Shown: one piece after another, positions 23,508-33,474 of the stretch
Numbering within the stretch: the first letter of the stretch is position 1
How the letters are laid out: the number at the start of each line of letters is the position of its first letter
NCBI GenBank assembly: GCA_037147175.1
Contig: JBAWVS010000007.1
Span: 1-64,000, forward strand
Reading direction: 5' to 3'
DNA: 64,000 bases
Source: a bacterium
GTDB taxonomy: Bacteria; Cyanobacteriota; Vampirovibrionia; Gastranaerophilales; UBA9971
Notes under the pieces: model-generated
The model's input: the letters and a program-made list of their open reading frames with translations, nothing else
Told to the model about the DNA's origin: nothing
Database searches by the model: none
Made by a program: the position numbers and the translations under genes

Positions 23508-24791
23508 CTAAGATTTTATCTTTTCAGCAATGTATTTTCCTGCATACTCACCCATTGACCAGCAGTTTGGTTGAATCCTGATAGAAGCCTGCGCTTTAAA
23601 AGTTGCAGAAATACACCTTCCAACGACTAAAAGGTTCTCTATTTTTTCAGGAATAAGGGATTCTAATGGGATTTCGTAATATTGATCAGGCGCAAGGTGT
23701 TTTAGTTCATTTTTACCTTTTTCTTTAGCGTGAATATCAACAGGATAATTTGATTGAGCAACCGGTTTATTGCATTTTTTAGCACTTAAAATATCATCTT
23801 CTGTCAATTTATATAAACCGTTTATTCTTCTTGAATCCCTGATTCCAAGCTGTGGGGCTATTTGGCTAATATAAGCTTCCTCAAATCCTGTCAGGTATTT
23901 TTTACAAAACTCAGCGATTCTTCTAATTTGCTTTCTGCCTTGTTTATACGCATAAGATAGATCTTCAGGGTCTAGCGGATCCAGTTCATGTTTTGCAGAA
24001 ATTCTCGGACAGTTTAAAGCAATACTGTTTTTTTGCCCGGGTATAGAAAAAACTTGAAAATAAGCTGCATCTTCGTCTTTAAGCAGACCTTCTCTAACGG
24101 CAGATCCAAAAAATGGTCTTAATTTCCATCCAAGATTGTCCCACGTGTGCGCTGTCGTTAATAAAATAGTATCATAATCGTGATAATCGATTGCTGTAAC
24201 ACTGCTGTCAGGGTCTAATTCCGTAAGCCATTGAGAAAAAGCGTCTAAGTTCACATTTGTCATAATAAATCTTAAACTCATTGTCTGATGTTCTTTACTC
24301 TCGAAAGAAACACCTGCAAAAGCTGCTAAATCCGCATCACCTGTTGCATCTACATAATATTTAGCCTCAAATTCTGATTTTCCGCCTTTATTAAAGCATT
24401 TGACTGATTTAATATTATTATTCTCAATTTCAGTGCCTATAACTACAGTATCAAAAAGAGTCACCACTTTATTTTCATCGCAAAAATCATCCAGTACACA
24501 CTTTAACATTTCGGGATTAAACCATCCGGGATTTCCGTCATTAAATTTAGCGCTATTACCTGTTTTAGCAAGCCTGTCTAATACTTCTAAAACAATTCCC
24601 TGCGTAAGATTTTTGCCTGCGTCAGTTATATTTTTCATCATAGGAGTAACAAGCGCTGCTGTCGCTGTACCTCCCAGAAAACTGTTTTTTTCGATTATTA
24701 AAACTTTGCAACCTGCTCTTGCGGCTGAAATTGCTGCTGCGACTCCTGATGTACCACCACCTGCTACAATTAAATCGTATTTTTTATTCAT
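23508..24791 (-). CDS. FAD-dependent oxidoreductase (FAD_oxidored type)
   Basis: This 427-residue flavoprotein opens with a Rossmann dinucleotide motif (VAGGGTSGVAAAISAARAG, 8-26) and the acidic strand VLIIEKN. It includes DATGDADLAAFAGV in the middle and a C-terminal LLVVGRCISATFKAQASIR that completes the FAD site. This layout matches the FAD_oxidored family, often found next to envelope or sugar-acting genes. The substrate is unknown. It sits 12 bp downstream of the spoIID gene on the same strand, so the two probably form an operon. Confidence 0.88.
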   Translation of the reverse strand: MNKKYDLIVAGGGTSGVAAAISAARAGCKVLIIEKNSFLGGTATAALVTPMMKNITDAGKNLTQGIVLEVLDRLAKTGNSAKFNDGNPGWFNPEMLKCVLDDFCDENKVVTLFDTVVIGTEIENNNIKSVKCFNKGGKSEFEAKYYVDATGDADLAAFAGVSFESKEHQTMSLRFIMTNVNLDAFSQWLTELDPDSSVTAIDYHDYDTILLTTAHTWDNLGWKLRPFFGSAVREGLLKDEDAAYFQVFSIPGQKNSIALNCPRISAKHELDPLDPEDLSYAYKQGRKQIRRIAEFCKKYLTGFEEAYISQIAPQLGIRDSRRINGLYKLTEDDILSAKKCNKPVAQSNYPVDIHAKEKGKNELKHLAPDQYYEIPLESLIPEKIENLLVVGRCISATFKAQASIRIQPNCWSMGEYAGKYIAEKIKS

Positions 24792-24803
24792 AATTGACCT
24801 CTA

Positions 24804-25688
24804 TTAGTACTGAAGTGAGTACAGTCTTACGTTCTGGTAAAAATATCCTAGTATCTGGTATGCGCTATAACCTGCATTAGCCAATATATTTGCTCCATTC
24901 TGGGACATGCCTATTCCGTGTCCATTTTTAGGGATACCCTCATCATAGGCTTCTACAGCTCTTATAAACGGTAAGTCTTTACCCCATACTGCACCGGAAG
25001 GCAATGTATGACCTCCTGAACTAGCATGATAATAGGCGGGTATCACTTTATTTCCATAAACAAGTACCTGTCCTCTTGTCGCTTTTACAATTTCATTAGT
25101 TTTAATTGTTTCGGCAGAAGCGCCTTTATAAACCTGATCCTGAGTTGTATCATTTACATCAAAGCCATAACGCGCTCTTTTTCCCATATTTGCAACAGCA
25201 AAGCTTCTTGCCGCTATAGCCTGTGCTTTCAAAGCTTCTGTATTCCAACGTGCAGGCATTTCTGAAGGGACAACTCCCTGAATATAACTTTCAAGATCTA
25301 CTTCATTAACCAATATCAGACCATTTCCCGTATTATATACAAGAAAACTCCCTCTGTACCAGCGTTTTTTTGCATAAACAAGACCATCAGTCCCGTTTGG
25401 TTTTATTGTTACTGCATTAGAATTTAGCTGGAAATTTTTTCCACCTGTGGAAATTATCATGCCATTTCCGTTTTTAGAAAGGCTATAAGGTTTCATTTGG
25501 TCAATAGCCATAAGATTTTGGCCTGATTGTGCATCAGAAAGCATACCACCTTTGGACCCACCAAAGACGACCTCATTTACACCGTTATATAATCCGACTT
25601 TAAAGGCTTTTGCAGGTCTAACATTGTTTGTAAATGCTAAAACCAGCAAAAACATAATGATTATTATTTTGTATATTTGTTTGTTCAT
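24804..25688 (-). CDS. SpoIID/LytB-domain cell-wall protein
   Basis: This 294-residue exported protein begins with a signal peptide (hydrophobic 6-22, ending near AKA). The SpoIID/LytB domain includes ESYIQGVVPSEMPARWN, EALKAQAIAARSFAV, YYHASSGGHT and GHGIGMSQNGAN. SpoIID enzymes are lytic transglycosylases that cut peptidoglycan glycan strands lacking stem peptides, and LytB relatives enhance amidases. Outside spore formers the family is common in cyanobacteria, so this is not evidence of sporulation. The FAD gene follows 12 bp later. Confidence 0.93.
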   Translation of the reverse strand: MNKQIYKIIIIMFLLVLAFTNNVRPAKAFKVGLYNGVNEVVFGGSKGGMLSDAQSGQNLMAIDQMKPYSLSKNGNGMIISTGGKNFQLNSNAVTIKPNGTDGLVYAKKRWYRGSFLVYNTGNGLILVNEVDLESYIQGVVPSEMPARWNTEALKAQAIAARSFAVANMGKRARYGFDVNDTTQDQVYKGASAETIKTNEIVKATRGQVLVYGNKVIPAYYHASSGGHTLPSGAVWGKDLPFIRAVEAYDEGIPKNGHGIGMSQNGANILANAGYSAYQILGYFYQNVRLYSLQY

Positions 25689-25929
25689 ATTATTCAGCCA
25701 TATATTAAAGTCTATTAATTATAGTCCTGAGAGATTTAATATTCATCAATTATTAATATGAATATACCCGCAAATTTTAAATATTAATCTGTTCATGTGA
25801 AATATTGAAAAAAAAATTTATAAACAAAAAATTAATTCTTCAGGGCAATAAACTTAATGTTAATTTAACTTAAATTATTATACTAATTCTCAATTAAGAC
25901 AAATTCTTATGTGAAATAGGGAGATTTTT

Positions 25930-26523
25930 ATGATTAAAATATTATCAATATTATTTTGTTTGCTGATTTTTGCTTCACTTCCTGTATTTTCACAAAATAT
26001 TGAATTAAATAACAAGCAAAATGCAAATACTTCATCCAACGTCAAAAATATTGACTGCACAGATTATCCTGTTGTAAGCGGCTTAGAACGAAAAGCTTTC
26101 GGAAGTACATTTCTGAATGAAAATATATATAATAGGGTAAACAGGCTTGAAAACGAAATACTGGGAACAACATTTCCACAGGAAGCTCTATGTGACAGGA
26201 TTGATAGGATAGCTAAAGCAGCAGCCAGCTCTGAGACTTACGCAAATAGTGATACATCTCCACAACAGTCAGTATATCAAACAACATTGAACTCTGCTAT
26301 GCAAAGCATGTCAAATAGTTTCAGTAGCAATAGTTCGTGCAACAACCAATTTAACTCAACTCAAAATACATCAGCACTCCAAAAGGTACTTAATTTTGCC
26401 ATGCCGTTTATTAACGGATCAAATACTAATTGGAATAATTCATTTTACAATCCAAACTTTTCAGATAATTATAGCGGTATTCAAAATTCAAGTTTTGGAG
26501 CCGGAGTCAAAATACTTCACTAG
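25930..26523 (+). CDS. Exported protein with tandem LE..FG repeats
   Basis: This 197-residue protein has a signal peptide (hydrophobic 5-21, cut after VFS). Two short tandem motifs follow: SGLERKAFGSTFLNENIYNR, then VNRLENEILGTTFPQEALCD and a final RIDRI. The LE...G..F....R..RLE repeat resembles exported proteins of cyanobacteria-related bacteria. The rest is Ser/Asn/Gln-rich and low in complexity (112-190). A strong ribosome site (AGGGAG) precedes the ATG. The role is unknown, and exposure at the envelope or outside is likely. Confidence 0.65.
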   Translation: MIKILSILFCLLIFASLPVFSQNIELNNKQNANTSSNVKNIDCTDYPVVSGLERKAFGSTFLNENIYNRVNRLENEILGTTFPQEALCDRIDRIAKAAASSETYANSDTSPQQSVYQTTLNSAMQSMSNSFSSNSSCNNQFNSTQNTSALQKVLNFAMPFINGSNTNWNNSFYNPNFSDNYSGIQNSSFGAGVKILH

Positions 26524-26672
26524 ATAAATAATTGCATCAACAATGATTGATGCAACAAATACATATTCTGTAAAGATTTTATTGCCAATGCAATTATTGC
26601 CTAAGCAACTATCAATAAACTTTTATCTGGTATTATTATTTATAAAATAATCTAAGATTTGGGGTGAGTATT

Positions 26673-27761
26673 TTGGAATTTGTTCCCGTACATAGCGAAA
26701 GTCAAAATAAAAACGATATAACAAAAGCAACTGAGCAGCTTGAACTCATTCCTATTACTACAGAAGACGGAACTGTCAGTCTGTATAATTTTACTATAAA
26801 TGACGTGTATCACAGCAAAATTGGAGCTTACACCGAAGCTTTATATAAATATACTGTGCCTTCCGGTATTTTGGAATTTGTAAAACATAACAATGAAGTC
26901 AAAATTCTAGATATTTGTTTTGGATTAGGTTACAACAGTAAAGTTGCGGTTTCAGAAATTTTTAAAATTAATCCCGAATGTAAAATTACAATTAACGCTC
27001 TTGAAATCGATCCAAAAGTTCTGGCGCTATCATGTATTTTATTTAACCAAACAGACAATAATTTTATAGAGAAAGCATTTTTTGATGCAATTAGTAAACA
27101 AATAAATGTAGTCGCTGTACTTGAGGAATACACAAATAATGTCCTCAAATACAGCCCTAATTTGACCGAAATATTACCGTCCTGCTATAAAAGTATTGAC
27201 GCGGTCGAAATAAAACAGAAATTACATAATATATATTATCGGACTATATCGTCTAGAAATAGTAGAGGGCTTAAAACTAATCCTTTAAAAGATTTATTGA
27301 CTATTAATATTTTTACGGAAGATGCAAGAAAGGCAATAAAGCTTATCAACACCGAACATGACTATATTTTTCACGATCCTTTTACCCCTTCAAAAGCTCC
27401 TGTTCTGTGGACAGTGGATTTTTTCAATGAATTATTCAGAATTTTATCTCCGAACGGAAACTTGACAACTTACAGTTCATCAGCTCCTGTCAGGGCTGGA
27501 CTAATTGAAGCAGGATTTTTTGTAGGCAGAACTGAACCTGTAGGAAAAAAAACTTCCGGAACTATTGCATACAAAAACATTGAGCTTCTTAAAAACTTCT
27601 TAACTTCTAAAGAAAAGGGGCTCTTGGAAACAAATGCGGGAATTCCTTATTATGACGAAAATCTTATCAACTCTTCTGAATCAATCTTAAAAAATAGAGA
27701 GTTAATACAAAAAAACTCTGATCGGGTTTCATCAAGTAAATTTTTGAAGTCATTCTTATAA
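26673..27761 (+). CDS. MnmC-like tRNA-modifying methyltransferase
   Basis: This S-adenosylmethionine-dependent methyltransferase has the binding loop VKILDICFGLGYN and an acidic strand in NALEID. A second signature is DYIFHDPFTPSKAPVLWT, the D.(F/L)DPF.P..nP.lW motif of the MnmC methylase (DUF752). MnmC-type enzymes finish 5-methylaminomethyl-2-thiouridine in the tRNA wobble position. The oxidase half of fused MnmC is absent. The frame opens at GTG 26664, but TTG 26673 fits better because GGGGTGAG then has correct spacing. The next gene, ispG, is 48 bp downstream. Confidence 0.85.
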   Translation: MEFVPVHSESQNKNDITKATEQLELIPITTEDGTVSLYNFTINDVYHSKIGAYTEALYKYTVPSGILEFVKHNNEVKILDICFGLGYNSKVAVSEIFKINPECKITINALEIDPKVLALSCILFNQTDNNFIEKAFFDAISKQINVVAVLEEYTNNVLKYSPNLTEILPSCYKSIDAVEIKQKLHNIYYRTISSRNSRGLKTNPLKDLLTINIFTEDARKAIKLINTEHDYIFHDPFTPSKAPVLWTVDFFNELFRILSPNGNLTTYSSSAPVRAGLIEAGFFVGRTEPVGKKTSGTIAYKNIELLKNFLTSKEKGLLETNAGIPYYDENLINSSESILKNRELIQKNSDRVSSSKFLKSFL

Positions 27762-27809
27762 CTTTTGTTATGATAAACTTATGTTAAGAAAGCTTGTAGT
27801 GATATAAAA

Positions 27810-28868
27810 ATGAAGAAAAGAAGAGTTTCAAAAAAAATCAGAATAGGTAATGTTGAAATAGGAGGAGATTCCTCTATTTCTATACAATCTATGTGTACAA
27901 CCGACACTAGAGACACGCATGCCACTATTGAACAAATCCACAAGCTTACTGATGCAGGTTGTGAACTTGTCAGAGTAGCGGTATTAAATAAAGAAGCGGC
28001 AGAGTCCATTGGTGAAATAAAAAAACATATTAAAATCCCACTTATTGCAGACATTCATTTTGACTACAGGCTTGCACTGGAGGCTATAAATCAAGATATA
28101 GATGCCTTAAGGCTAAATCCGGGAAATATCGGAAACAAAGAAAACATTGAAAAAGTGGTTAAAGCCGCAAAAGAAAGAGAGATTCCTATAAGAATCGGGA
28201 TAAATGCAGGCTCACTTGAAAAAAATTTAAGTGATAATCACGATAAAATCCATAAAAATCTGGTTAAAAGTGCGTTAAAACACGTAAACATACTTGAAAA
28301 CCTTGATTTTGATCTTATCAAAATCTCCCTAAAAGCAAGTGATGTGCCTACAATGATTAAAGCTTACAAAAAAATATCTAAAAAAGTTGATTATCCGCTT
28401 CATCTTGGAGTAACCGAGGCAGGAACTATAAAAACAGGTTTAATAAAATCATCAATCGGCATTGGAGTGCTCTTAAATCAAGGCATAGGGGATACTATCA
28501 GGGTTTCGCTTACAGAAGACCCTGTAGAAGAAGTTTATGCGGCATGGGAAATTCTAAAAGCACTTAATATACGAAAAAAAGGGCTGAATTTAATTAGTTG
28601 TCCAACCTGCGGAAGATGTGAAGTTAATCTTATCGAACTTGCAAAACAGGTGGAAGAAAAATTCAGAAATATAGACAAACCTTTAACAATAGCGGTTATG
28701 GGCTGTCATGTTAACGGGCCGGGTGAAGCAAAATCAGCAGATATTGGCATCGCATGCGCAAAAAAAGAATCTTATATTTTCAAAAAAGGCGAAATTATAA
28801 AAAAAATCCCTTTTGAAGACGCATTACAGACTTTAGAAGAAGAAGTAAAATCTTTATTAAGTCCCTAA
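27810..28868 (+). CDS. ispG: 4-hydroxy-3-methylbut-2-en-1-yl diphosphate synthase
   Basis: IspG (GcpE) makes HMBPP from MEcPP in the MEP isoprenoid pathway. The 352-residue protein has the N-terminal TIM barrel (IQSMCTTDTRD, LIADIHFDYRLA, LRLNPGNIG). The C-terminal cluster domain has ligands Cys264, Cys267 and Cys299 and the Glu306 of NGPGE. The short two-domain bacterial form is complete. The MEP route fits a bacterium of cyanobacterial affinity. Confidence 0.97.
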   Translation: MKKRRVSKKIRIGNVEIGGDSSISIQSMCTTDTRDTHATIEQIHKLTDAGCELVRVAVLNKEAAESIGEIKKHIKIPLIADIHFDYRLALEAINQDIDALRLNPGNIGNKENIEKVVKAAKEREIPIRIGINAGSLEKNLSDNHDKIHKNLVKSALKHVNILENLDFDLIKISLKASDVPTMIKAYKKISKKVDYPLHLGVTEAGTIKTGLIKSSIGIGVLLNQGIGDTIRVSLTEDPVEEVYAAWEILKALNIRKKGLNLISCPTCGRCEVNLIELAKQVEEKFRNIDKPLTIAVMGCHVNGPGEAKSADIGIACAKKESYIFKKGEIIKKIPFEDALQTLEEEVKSLLSP

Positions 28869-29033
28869 ATTATAATATTAAGATATGTTAAATTTAATTT
28901 GGTATACCGTAAATCATTGATGCTATTGATTTTAAGTCTAATTGTGTAAAATTAATTTTAAATTCAACTATCAACTTTTTTTTTGAGCAGTTTTAAATTT
29001 AATAGTCGAGTATTATTTGAGGGATCAAGGTAG

Positions 29034-31583
29034 ATGAAAATAAACAATTTAAACAAAATTCAATTTGTAGCGCCAATTAATTCTGATGACAAAACAACTA
29101 AATCTGTTTTAAATAATAATATTATTTGTAATAACCAGACTTTTGACAGAAAAATGCCAAGCTTGCATAACTTGAAAGCTAACTATCTTGTGAGTTTTGG
29201 AGTAGAACGATCATTTAATCGACCTGAAGTAGGTTCGAGAAAAAATGAAGAAAAATATTTAAACATACCATTTTATGAAAAAAATGCAAATGATCTGGCA
29301 ATATTGCTTGGTCCTGACAAGGATGCAATTTTGACTTATGACGATAAAACTGCTTTACCGGAGTTGTCATTTCATAGATTTGCAAGCAATGTAAAAAACG
29401 GCAATTATAGAAAACAAGGCTTTCAACCTGATACAAATATAGTAATTTTTAGTCCAACAGACTGGATACGTATAAATAAAGATCCTGAAGTTGCTTTAAG
29501 AACTGCAATAAACAAACTTCCAGATCCCGAAGCAAAAACTGTTGTCCTTATAAAGGATATGAGAACATATTTAGAATATACAGTTGGAAATAAAGATGCA
29601 CATTCTCTTTATTCAGGTAAATTTTTAGGTGATAATGTCCAAATTGTTGGATTGATGGATAATTCTTCCTATCAAGAAATAAAAGAATCAAGTTCAATTA
29701 AAAAGGATATTAATTTCCTTAAATTGTTCGGAACAGTGAATTTAAGTGTTCCCGGAGAAACTGAAACAAAAGAAATACTAAAAAAACAGGGCAAAATATT
29801 AAATACTATTATAAAAAGATACGAACCTACAAAAGTTACTATATCCGATAATGCTATTGATAAAGCTGTTGATTTGTCAGCTCAAAAAATTGGCGGAGAG
29901 TTCCCCGGAAAAGCTTTGAATGTAATAGATTTAGTAATTTCAGCAAAAGTTAATGAAGTGAAACAAAAAAATCCTAATAACCCAATAAGCGTCAATAGTT
30001 CAGACGTTACAAGATTTTTCGAAAAACATTATGGTATTTTAGAATCACTTGTTGACAAAAATTCTCAATTTAAAAAAGTAGAAATTCCTAAAACAAGATT
30101 TTCAGATGTAGGCGGTGCTTCAGACGTAAAAGAAATTCTTAAAGACGGAATTTTAGCTTATATAAAAAATCCTAAAGAATATTTAAAACACAATACAAAA
30201 GCGCCTAAAGGCACATTATTTTACGGTGGTCCGGGCACAGGAAAGACATTATTAGCAAGAGCACTTGCAGGAGAAGCAGGAGTGCCTTTCTTTAACGCCA
30301 CAGGCAGTGATTTCGTAGAAGTATACGTTGGAAAAGGAGCTGCAAGGGTTAGAGAATTGTTCAGAGAAGCCAAAAAAGCTGCTGAAAGTTCTGATAAGAA
30401 AACTGCAATTATCTTTATAGACGAGATTGACGCTGTTGCAAAAAAACGTGGTAATGGTGAAGGTGGAGGAGCTCAAGAGCATGATAATACATTAAATGCG
30501 CTTCTTGCTGAAATGGACGGATATAATAAAGACTCCAAAACACATGTTATCGTTATTGGTGCTACAAACCGTAAAGATATTCTTGATCCGGCTATTCTGC
30601 GTCCGGGAAGATTTGATGATTCTCTTGAAGTCCCAAATCCGACAAGGAACACAAATAGCAGGCTTGAAATATTAAAAATACATACTAAAAATGCACCGTT
30701 TAAAGATGCAGCTGATAAAGAGAAAATAATAAACGAAGCTGCAATAATATCAGCAGGATTGAGCGGAGCAGAATTAGCTGATATGGTAAGCAAGGCAGCA
30801 AAGGTAGCAACTAAAAGAGAAAATGATAAATTTATTACTCATAATGACTTAATAGAAGGATATCTTCAAGTAAAAGCAGGTCCTATTAAGCATTCGGACG
30901 AATCTGACTTAATTAAAACTGTAACTGTTGCACATGAATGCGGACATGCAAGCACCGGTATAATTCTTAATCATATACTTAAACAGGATATATCATTTAT
31001 TACTCAGCAGGAAAGAGGCAATTTTCTGGGAGCTGTTTTCTATAAACCGGGTAAAGATATGGGTCAGCCAAACTTTGATTCAGTTATTGCTTCTGCTGCA
31101 ATGAGTTATGCAGGCGGCATAGCAGAAAGCAGATTTCAAAGCGGCGGACATGATGCAGGTGTTTCTGGTGACCTCAGTAATGCTACAGAATTAATAGAAA
31201 AGGCTGTTGAAAATTGGGGATTAGGACCTAATGTAGGTTTTACAAAGGTAACTGACAAGAATCGAGATTTATATAAAACTGAAATTAAAGATGATGTTAG
31301 GCTATTTACAAAAACCGCAGAAAAAATATCTAGATTAATTACTGACTATAACCGAGATTTTATAAGCAAGTATGTAGTCGACTATAAAGCTAATATTGGT
31401 AAAGCAGGGAAAACACTGTCAGGTGAAGAATTTAAGAAACTTCACGATGAATGGCTAAAAAAATCAGGTAAAGATAAAGAAGAGCCGCTATTGCAACAAA
31501 AAATCAGTATCTTAATAGATTCTGCAAGAAACGGCAAAATACTAACTGATGAAGAATTAGATAACAAAATTAAAAATAAATAA
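29034..31583 (+). CDS. FtsH-like AAA+ zinc metalloprotease with atypical N-terminus
   Basis: This is an 849-residue AAA+ protease. The ATPase core has Walker A GGPGTGKT (398-405), Walker B IDEID (462-466) and an FtsH-type second region of homology ending in LRPGRFD. The protease domain has HECGH (His634, Glu635, His638) and a third metal ligand Asp713 in SGDLSNAT. The usual HEAGH reads HECGH here. Residues 1-340 have no transmembrane segments like those of FtsH. They start with an [12 protein letters not shown]-type peptide and contain a novel mixed domain. It is probably cytosolic or peripheral, and this is a paralogue rather than the housekeeping FtsH. Confidence 0.88.
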   Translation: MKINNLNKIQFVAPINSDDKTTKSVLNNNIICNNQTFDRKMPSLHNLKANYLVSFGVERSFNRPEVGSRKNEEKYLNIPFYEKNANDLAILLGPDKDAILTYDDKTALPELSFHRFASNVKNGNYRKQGFQPDTNIVIFSPTDWIRINKDPEVALRTAINKLPDPEAKTVVLIKDMRTYLEYTVGNKDAHSLYSGKFLGDNVQIVGLMDNSSYQEIKESSSIKKDINFLKLFGTVNLSVPGETETKEILKKQGKILNTIIKRYEPTKVTISDNAIDKAVDLSAQKIGGEFPGKALNVIDLVISAKVNEVKQKNPNNPISVNSSDVTRFFEKHYGILESLVDKNSQFKKVEIPKTRFSDVGGASDVKEILKDGILAYIKNPKEYLKHNTKAPKGTLFYGGPGTGKTLLARALAGEAGVPFFNATGSDFVEVYVGKGAARVRELFREAKKAAESSDKKTAIIFIDEIDAVAKKRGNGEGGGAQEHDNTLNALLAEMDGYNKDSKTHVIVIGATNRKDILDPAILRPGRFDDSLEVPNPTRNTNSRLEILKIHTKNAPFKDAADKEKIINEAAIISAGLSGAELADMVSKAAKVATKRENDKFITHNDLIEGYLQVKAGPIKHSDESDLIKTVTVAHECGHASTGIILNHILKQDISFITQQERGNFLGAVFYKPGKDMGQPNFDSVIASAAMSYAGGIAESRFQSGGHDAGVSGDLSNATELIEKAVENWGLGPNVGFTKVTDKNRDLYKTEIKDDVRLFTKTAEKISRLITDYNRDFISKYVVDYKANIGKAGKTLSGEEFKKLHDEWLKKSGKDKEEPLLQQKISILIDSARNGKILTDEELDNKIKNK

Positions 31584-31586
31584 TAA

Positions 31587-31624
31587 AAAAAGCGGGTAAT
31601 TGATTTCAGTCATTACCCGCTTTT
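31587..31624. terminator. Bidirectional terminator
   Basis: AAAAAGCGGGTAAT and ATTACCCGCTTTT form a long stem between the convergent FtsH-like and 31629 genes. It has A-rich and T-rich flanks suitable for both directions. Confidence 0.85.
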
Positions 31625-31628
31625 AGTT

Positions 31629-32546
31629 TTAATCAAATTTTAATTTAAAAACATCAATTTGCTTATCGTTCATTAAATAAATCCCTCTTGAATAAAGCTT
31701 TATATTATTATTTTCCGATAAGGTAAGCCTGTTTTGCAAAAGTTCGCTTACAAGAATGTCTCTCGGATTGCAAAGATTCAGGATTTTAGAAGTTATTTCA
31801 ATATCCACAGAAGTGCTTGCATCACTGAAACTGCAATGACAGGCGATTTTGTAGTCAAATTTTATATTTAAATCTTGCATACCTTTATTAACTTCTTCAA
31901 CACGTTCTTTGAAAAAAAGTAAAAATGCTATGAATTTATTTATATCTGTAAATATATAACTGTTAAGATTATTTATTCCGCCGACATTTCCATAAGTTTT
32001 GCCTGAATACTTTTTATAAGCATTTAGCAGTGAATTTTCATAAGCTTCAACGAGACCGCTAGAGAAAAAATCAGAATCTTCTTTTTTTATAAGATATGAG
32101 TCTGTTGGTTGGTTTCTAACTAATTTTAATATTACATAAACAGTATTGTTTTTTTGTATTTCATTTATAAAATTTTGTTTTTCTTCCTGTTTTTTTCTTA
32201 GCTTCTCTTTTTCTTTTAATTTTAATTTCATTTTATCTACAATTCGATCAACAAAGTTTAAAATATGTCCGATTAAAGTAAACATAAACGCTATGACTAA
32301 AACAACTCCTGCGAAAAATAATATAGTGTAATTAATAGTAAAATTATTATCATACGTGACACTATATTGAATATAACTTCTAAATGGAGCTACAAGAGGA
32401 TCTATATATTCACTTAAAATAGCTACAAAAGGCTTAACAATATCGAGATTAACAAGTGTTAATGTCCAATATAAAATAACAACAGGAATTAAAATAAATA
32501 AAATTCCTTCAATTAACTTAAATAAACCTTTAATAAATTTAATCAA
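31629..32546 (-). CDS. Membrane protein with degenerate nucleotide-cyclase-like domain
   Basis: This 305-residue protein has two N-terminal membrane helices (about 8-30 and 72-93) and then a Lys/Glu coiled coil (105-130). Its C-terminal domain ends like class III cyclases (CNPRDILVSELLQ, then LYSRGIYLMNDKQIDVFKL). The metal-binding aspartates and substrate-binding residues of active cyclases are not evident, so the domain may bind a ligand without catalysis. This is fold resemblance, not certainty. It converges on the FtsH-like protease gene and shares its terminator. Confidence 0.55.
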   Translation of the reverse strand: MIKFIKGLFKLIEGILFILIPVVILYWTLTLVNLDIVKPFVAILSEYIDPLVAPFRSYIQYSVTYDNNFTINYTILFFAGVVLVIAFMFTLIGHILNFVDRIVDKMKLKLKEKEKLRKKQEEKQNFINEIQKNNTVYVILKLVRNQPTDSYLIKKEDSDFFSSGLVEAYENSLLNAYKKYSGKTYGNVGGINNLNSYIFTDINKFIAFLLFFKERVEEVNKGMQDLNIKFDYKIACHCSFSDASTSVDIEITSKILNLCNPRDILVSELLQNRLTLSENNNIKLYSRGIYLMNDKQIDVFKLKFD

Positions 32547-32610
32547 TATCTAACCCCAGCTATAGATGACATAATATTCAGTTTAACAATTTTTTTAATA
32601 AATGTATAGA

Positions 32611-33474
32611 TTAAATTAATAAATTATCAATTAATCTTACTGTTCCTACTTTTGCGGCTATAGCAACAAGGGTATTTGTTTTCAATAAATCAATCGATTT
32701 TAGGTTATTTGCATCTAAAATTTCAAAATATTCAAGTTCTGCCTCAGAACTAAGAAATTGTAAAGCATTATTAATAACCTCTTTTCTTGAAGTTATTCCT
32801 GCCTTGTAATCATCTTGAACTTTTCTTAAAACTTTCGACAAAGTAAGAGCTGTTATTCTCTCACTATCAGACAAATAAGCATTTCTTGAGCTGCATGCTA
32901 GACCATCAGTGTCTCTAATTATAGGACAACCAATAATTTCAATCGGAATATTTAAATCTCTGACAATTTTTTTGATAATTATGAGCTGTTGAGCGTCTTT
33001 TTGTCCGAAATAAGCTTTGTCAGACTGAACAATGTTAAAAAGTTTTAGAACTATAGTTGTTACACCGTCAAAATGCCCTATTCTTGATTTTCCGCATAAT
33101 TTGTCCTGATAAGAAGAAGGCGAAACAACTTTTGTTAAATCTTTCATTTCAAAATCGGCTTCAGGATAAATTTCTTGGGGTGTCGGTGCAAAAATAAAAT
33201 CCACATTATTTTTTGAACATAATTTTTTGTCAGCTTCAATTTGTCTTGGGTATTTGTCGTAATCTTCGTTAGGACCAAACTGAATAGGATTAACAAAAAT
33301 ACTGACAACAACCCTGTCGCATTGCTCGCGCGCTTTTTTTATAAGGCTTTCATGCCCGATATGAAGAGCACCCATCGTTGGAACAAAGCCTATTACAAGA
33401 TTTTGGCTTTTCCACTCTTTTATAATTTCTCTTAAACTATTAATTTCTGTTAGTATTTCAGTTGATGTTTTCAA
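32611..33474 (-). CDS. panC: Pantoate--beta-alanine ligase
   Basis: PanC condenses pantoate and beta-alanine with ATP in the last step of pantothenate synthesis. The sequence has GFVPTMGALHIGHESLI (nucleotide-binding HIGH-type motif), FVNPIQFGPNEDYDKYPR, the KSRIGHFDGV loop and YFGQKDAQQ. The C-terminal domain with CSSRNAYLS follows. The frame opens at 33498, but a TTG at 33472-33474 preceded by AAAGAGAT gives 287 residues and suits the family better. Either way it overlaps panB, so the two are translationally coupled. Confidence 0.95.
   Translation of the reverse strand: MKTSTEILTEINSLREIIKEWKSQNLVIGFVPTMGALHIGHESLIKKAREQCDRVVVSIFVNPIQFGPNEDYDKYPRQIEADKKLCSKNNVDFIFAPTPQEIYPEADFEMKDLTKVVSPSSYQDKLCGKSRIGHFDGVTTIVLKLFNIVQSDKAYFGQKDAQQLIIIKKIVRDLNIPIEIIGCPIIRDTDGLACSSRNAYLSDSERITALTLSKVLRKVQDDYKAGITSRKEVINNALQFLSSEAELEYFEILDANNLKSIDLLKTNTLVAIAAKVGTVRLIDNLLI

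Noticed and set aside
24804-25688. SpoIID as evidence of a spore former
   Set aside because: No other sporulation gene is present, and SpoIID/LytB proteins are frequent in cyanobacteria and other non-spore formers.
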